This document shows positions 59,864-64,000 of a stretch of DNA of 64,000 bases, piece by piece (the stretch's first letter is position 1; each line of letters opens with the position of its first letter). The DNA is from Plasmodium relictum (lineage: Eukaryota; Apicomplexa; Aconoidasida; Haemosporida; Plasmodiidae). A program made the translations under genes and the position numbers. Below the pieces are notes generated by a model. That model worked only from the letters and a program-made list of their open reading frames with translations. It searched no databases and was not told where the DNA came from. The stretch is taken from contig NC_041686.1 in the NCBI RefSeq assembly GCF_900005765.1, positions 496,001 through 560,000 on the forward strand. The letters run 5' to 3'.

Positions 59864-60578
59864 TGTTTTTACATTTATCATATTTGAATGTTTTATAATT
59901 TCAAATTCTACTTCTTCCATCTTATCATGAAGATCTTTTTTTTTTTCTTCTATTATTAAATTTTTGTTTGTAAGAATACTCTCTTTCTCTTTTCTCAATT
60001 CTACTATTTTTTTTTTTTTTTTAGTAATTTTTAAAATGTTTTTTAACAATATTATATATGAATGTGAAAAGGTAGAAAAAAAAAATATATATATTATAAA
60101 TATATATATTATATATATATATTTATTTATTATTACATATTTCATTATATGATCTTTCTGACAACATTTTTAAATCATTTAGCATTTCATAGATTTCTTT
60201 TTCAATGTTTTTGTATTGATTCAAAATCTTTTCATATTCATTAATAAAGTTTTCATAGTTAGTTTTATTTTCTATTTCCAATTTCTTAATATTTTCTAAT
60301 TTATTTTCTCTCTGCTCTTTTAAACTTTTTATAATTTTTGTTTTTGACACTAATTAAAGTAAAAGCATGGAAAAAGACAGAATATTATTATGATATTTTA
60401 TTTTATTATTTTTTTTTTTTTTAATTAAATATAAGGAACAGAAAAAAAGAAAAAGTAAAAAAAAAATAAAAATAGTACCCAAATCATTTTTCATAAATTC
60501 TATTTTTTCTTTTAATTCTTTAGCTTTCATTAATTGTTCATCATCCTTTTTCTTGTTTTTATTATTTACTGATCTCAT
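59489..60578 (-). CDS. Small coiled-coil protein, function unknown
   Basis: Five exons: 60578-60479, 60349-60137, 60003-59873, 59727-59664 and 59550-59489, in phase, giving 189 aa. Not recognised. Almost the whole protein is a predicted coiled coil: EQLMKAKELKEKIEFMKNDL, then KLENIKKLEIENKTNYENFI, NEYEKILNQYKNIEKEIYEM, KMEEVEFEIIKHSN and finally DLKPLLIRLQDINKKNHEIK. There is no signal peptide or membrane segment. Size and shape would suit a kinetochore, spindle or axoneme component, but nothing in the sequence decides this. The acceptor of exon 3 (60003) follows an A-run rather than a T-run and is the least certain boundary. A TA array fills most of intron 3. Confidence 0.75.
59787..59859. 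repeat. TA microsatellite in intron
   Basis: About 36 TA units inside intron 3 of the coiled-coil gene (59728-59872); the longest TA run in this part of the window. Confidence 0.9.
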
Positions 60579-61762
60579 TTTTTACATGTATTTTTTAAAG
60601 AAAAAGGAATTTTAATATGCATATATCGAAGGAAATATTTTTTATACTGAAGCATAAGAAAAATAAGAAAAGAAAAGAAAAGAAAAGAAAAGAAAAGAAA
60701 AGAAAAGAAAAGAAAAGAAAAGAAAAGAAAAGAAAAGAAAAAGTTTTAATCTTACAATATTTTTTTAAACAATTACTATGTTTTTGTTAATTTATAATTA
60801 AGTAAAATAATTTTTTTTTTCTCTTTATACATAACTTCCATGAAAGAGTAATAATAATCATTTCTTAATTTAGATAAATTTAAAAATATATAAAATTTAT
60901 AATAAGAAATATCTTATTATATAAAATTTTACTTAAAAAAAAAAAAAAAAAAGCGAATTTATTTAGACAAAAATAAAAAAAACTAAAAAGGAATTTTCTC
61001 TTTTCACTTTTATAATTTTTCATTTAAATATCTTATTATATTCTGAACTGAAAAAAAATATATATTATTATTTTTTTTTTTTTTTTTTAAAATATAAATT
61101 TTCATTATAAAAATATTCTACAAATGCAAAAATATATATCAGAAAATTTTAAATGAAATTTTTTTTTTCTGCTTCCATTTTACATTCATTTGTTCTTAAA
61201 AAATTCAAATAATTTTATAAACATATATATATATACATTTTTAAAAACATGAATAAATAAATGCTTGAATTAAATAAATATATAAATAGATTAAATTGTG
61301 TGTATACATTAATAATAATATTTTCACATTTTATTATTTATTTATTTTTTTTTTTTTTTTTTTGTAAAAAAAAATTACATAAACATATTTAAGTAAAAAA
61401 TGTTAATTTGAAAGAAAAAAAATTTTGAATCAGTATTATAAAAATAATAGATGAAAAATCCATATTCATATATTTTTATAGTATTTAATTTTTTTTTTTA
61501 GAAGAAAAAAAATTTTTGATTATTCGTTAATGAAATTTAATGTTTTGTTAAAAGGATATACTTTTATTTTTAAAAAATATTATATTTTATTTCTTGCCTT
61601 TTCTAATTTTAAGAAATTTTCTTCTTTCAATTTAATATTATATAAGAAAACTTGAAAACGTTACATATATTTTTAATTCAAATAAACTTTTGATGTTTTT
61701 GTTTTAATCATTTATTAAATCACAAGGAAAATGTTTAAATTTTTTTGTTTTATATACTAAGA
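60579..61762. promoter_or_regulatory. Divergent upstream region
   Basis: A 1.2-kb gap between genes transcribed apart. It contains the AAAAG array listed separately and several T-runs, including one of 17 bases near 61350. No gene seen. Confidence 0.5.
60665..60742 (+). repeat. AAAAG pentanucleotide array
   Basis: About 15 near-perfect AAAAG units in the divergent promoter region, 90-165 bases upstream of the coiled-coil gene's ATG. A purine-only strand of this length could affect nucleosome placement or form unusual structure; this is inference. Confidence 0.9.
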
Positions 61763-64000
61763 ATGAATGATAACAACAAAAAATCAAATTTTATTATTTC
61801 TAATGATAATGAGAATTTTCATAAAGAGAAACATAAAAATGAAAGTGAATCTAATTTCGTATTTGAAAAAAACAAACAAAAAAGGAACATTTACAATGAT
61901 TTTGAAAAAAATAAATGCTCAAACTATTCGAATTTTAAAAATTATTTAAATAGAAATATTACAACCAATGATAGTACACTTAATAAAAGATCAAATATAA
62001 GTGTAGATAATAATCAAAATAAACATAAAAAATACGTACATGATAAAATAATCAAGAAAAATACTAGAAATAAAAATTTAAAAAATAGTTTCGTAAACAC
62101 AAATTTATATAATTATAATAATTTAATAAAAAATTCCAAAAAAATAAATCATAATCCATATTCTGAAGAACAAAAAAATAAAAAAAAGAAAAGAAAAGGA
62201 AATAATAACAATAATAACAATATAACTACTAATAACAATATTAATAATAACAATAATAATAAAGATATTAATTACAATAATAATAATAATAATATTAACA
62301 TTAATAATAATAACAAAGATAGTAATTGTAATAATAATAATATCAATATTAATAATAATAATAAAGATAGTAATTATAATAATAATAATAATATTAATAA
62401 TTTTAATAATGCTAACATGAATAGCGAAAAATATATAAATTCTAATTATTTTAATAGTTATAATAAAAAGGATGATTATAATAATAAAGGAAATAGAAAT
62501 AATAACATTATTAGAAAAAATGATACAAAAAATATCAACAAAAATAAGAAAAATAAAAAGAATAACCTAGAAAATAATATAAATGAATCATGTTTTAATG
62601 AATCTAATTCAATAAAAGATAGTGAACATTTTTGTAATATAAGCAAAAAAATGAATAATCCAAAAAAAAAATTTTTTAATAGCGAAGATAATAATTATAA
62701 CAAATCAAACCAAAATAATAAAAATAATGAATATACATTTAGTAACAACTTAACTTATAAAAAAAAATTTAATAAAATAACACTTTCAAATAATAGTAAT
62801 CTTGACAATTCTACTAGCGTAAAAAATAATGGATTTCCTCATTTAATGTATGTGCATAATTCTAAAAATAATGAAGAAGAAATGACAGAAACAAAAAACA
62901 AAAATAAGGAATACGAAGATTATGAAATAAAAAATACTCATATCAATAAAAAGGTTTTCAATAATTACGAAAACAAGCAAAATAATATGAGTAATTTGCA
63001 TAATTATAATTTCATAATGTCAAATAGCAATGATAATGATAATAATAGTAATAATTATAATTACGCATATATCAATGATAAAAATTATTTAAATGAAACT
63101 AATAATTATTATTGTAATAATAATAAAGATATAGAAACTTTAGGTAATAATAATCTTAATAATAATTGTAATATGAACACTAACAAGAAGAATTTGTCTA
63201 ATAGAAATATAAAAAAAGTATTTTATGAAAATAATATAAAAAGTAGCAAGGTTTATAATGATGATATAGAGTTTAATAATAGCAGTAGTATTAGTAGTAG
63301 CAATAGTAATATAAGTAATAATGTGAGTAATATAAATTATACTAGCATTAATAATGATAGTAATAACAGCAATAATTTCGAAATGAATTCAGACAAATAT
63401 GTTCCCAGAGAAAATAACTCATATTCATTTAAAGATGATACATTGTATTCTGAAAATAACAATTCAAATATCGTAAAAATGTTATCTAAATATTTAAATA
63501 ATTTAAACGAAAAAGGTGTAAGTAATTTAAATATAATGTGTAATGAATTACTTGAAAATAAAAATAATGAAGCATTAAAAAAAATTATTAATACTATTAA
63601 AGATTCTGAAGATTCATTTAAAATAAATTATCCTTCTAATGAATATTCTAAGGAAAATCGAAAAGAAAATAACTTAAGTAAAAATTATTTTAATCAAAAT
63701 TTTAATATTAATAATACTCAATATGTAGAGGATAATAACACGTACATTGTTAGTAATCCTAAAATATCTATTGATAAAAATGAATATTCAAATAATATGA
63801 AGTTTATCCCATGTAACAAAAACTATAGAAATAATTTAGGTGAACGAACAATTTCCATTGATATGCACAATAAATATAAAGGAGAAAATGAAAATAATGT
63901 GATCTCAAATACTAATAAAAATTCAGAATATATTGGAAGCACGATAATAAATAGTTCAAATAATTCATTTTATAATATAACAGATAAAGATGTATCGATA
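61763..64000 (+). CDS. Asn-rich protein, 3' end outside window
   Basis: Open from the ATG at 61763 to the window end, at least 746 codons with no stop, so the gene is truncated by the window and not broken. Function not recognised. It opens MNDNNKKSNFIISNDNENF. Composition is dominated by Asn, Lys, Ser and Tyr. Residues about 145-215 contain three imperfect Asn-rich repeats with the spacer KDI/KDSN. A less repetitive helical patch lies near 571-610 (NIVKMLSKYLNNLNEKGVSN and ELLENKNNEALKKIINTIK). No signal peptide, zinc finger or kinase motif is seen in this part. A competing frame from the ATG at 61767 is short and is a shadow. Confidence 0.8.
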   Translation, partial: MNDNNKKSNFIISNDNENFHKEKHKNESESNFVFEKNKQKRNIYNDFEKNKCSNYSNFKNYLNRNITTNDSTLNKRSNISVDNNQNKHKKYVHDKIIKKNTRNKNLKNSFVNTNLYNYNNLIKNSKKINHNPYSEEQKNKKKKRKGNNNNNNNITTNNNINNNNNNKDINYNNNNNNININNNNKDSNCNNNNININNNNKDSNYNNNNNINNFNNANMNSEKYINSNYFNSYNKKDDYNNKGNRNNNIIRKNDTKNINKNKKNKKNNLENNINESCFNESNSIKDSEHFCNISKKMNNPKKKFFNSEDNNYNKSNQNNKNNEYTFSNNLTYKKKFNKITLSNNSNLDNSTSVKNNGFPHLMYVHNSKNNEEEMTETKNKNKEYEDYEIKNTHINKKVFNNYENKQNNMSNLHNYNFIMSNSNDNDNNSNNYNYAYINDKNYLNETNNYYCNNNKDIETLGNNNLNNNCNMNTNKKNLSNRNIKKVFYENNIKSSKVYNDDIEFNNSSSISSSNSNISNNVSNINYTSINNDSNNSNNFEMNSDKYVPRENNSYSFKDDTLYSENNNSNIVKMLSKYLNNLNEKGVSNLNIMCNELLENKNNEALKKIINTIKDSEDSFKINYPSNEYSKENRKENNLSKNYFNQNFNINNTQYVEDNNTYIVSNPKISIDKNEYSNNMKFIPCNKNYRNNLGERTISIDMHNKYKGENENNVISNTNKNSEYIGSTIINSSNNSFYNITDKDVSI
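62200..62415 (+). repeat. Asn-codon repeat tract
   Basis: AAT/AAC codon repeats with three imperfect copies of an Asn-run, Ile-Asn and Lys-Asp-x-Asn pattern. Coding, in frame, likely polymorphic in length. Confidence 0.8.

Noticed and set aside
61767-61949. 60-codon frame starting four bases into the last gene
   Set aside because: The frame from 61763 stays open to the window end and has the Asn/Lys composition of the gene; this one is a shadow.

Overview
The window is nuclear DNA from a malaria parasite (Plasmodium). By eye it is well over 80% A+T, with long A/T homopolymers, TA microsatellites, Asn/Lys-rich proteins, phase-variable GT..AG introns and recognisable Plasmodium orthologues (mitochondrial HSP60, ribonucleotide reductase R4, enolase with the plant-like EWGWS insert, and the invasion protein RIPR). 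The RIPR protein has a very short linker between its second and third lectin-like domains, unlike my memory of P. falciparum, so this is probably another very AT-rich species. An avian parasite of the gallinaceum/relictum type is my guess; I cannot fix the species from sequence alone.

Layout: 22 genes, several of them spliced and only partly visible as open frames. Left block (1-18.4 kb): an RMI1-like OB-fold protein with a 24-bp coding minisatellite, a non-canonical poly(A)/poly(U) polymerase, HSP60 (2 exons), a nine-exon tubulin cofactor C-type (TBCC) protein, ribonucleotide reductase small subunit R4 (5 exons) and enolase (2 exons). Middle block (20.9-31.1 kb): an unrecognised basic Asn-rich protein, a two-membrane-segment protein ending in a cysteine cluster, a RAB3GAP2 N-terminal-domain protein, an Asn-rich protein with a YxxxxL-phi motif, and a tiny four-exon gene that looks like mitoribosomal bL33. 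Right block (33-64 kb): SART-1/Snu66, TFIIH p62 (3 exons), an SPF30/SMN-like Tudor protein (4 exons), RIPR, a C2orf69-type protein, a membrane protein with two COA1/TIM21-like halves, a TBC1D20-like RabGAP, TMA7 (3 exons), ribosomal protein eS1/RPS3A (2 exons), a five-exon coiled-coil protein and the start of a long Asn-rich gene that runs off the end.

From memory of P. falciparum, HSP60, R4 and enolase are neighbours on chromosome 10, whereas SART-1, the SMN-like gene, RIPR and RPS3A lie close together near one end of chromosome 3. The window would then span a synteny break, most simply in the gene-poor 18.4-20.9 kb stretch.

The genes do not form one pathway. Themes are housekeeping (glycolysis, dNTP synthesis, protein folding, translation), splicing (SART-1, SPF30), transcription/repair (p62, RMI1-like), mitochondrion (HSP60, probably the polymerase, bL33-like, COA1-like, C2orf69-like), Rab control (RAB3GAP2-like and TBC1D20-like) and host-cell invasion (RIPR). 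Six divergent gene pairs share upstream regions of about 1-2 kb. No tRNA, rRNA, transposon or CRISPR was seen.
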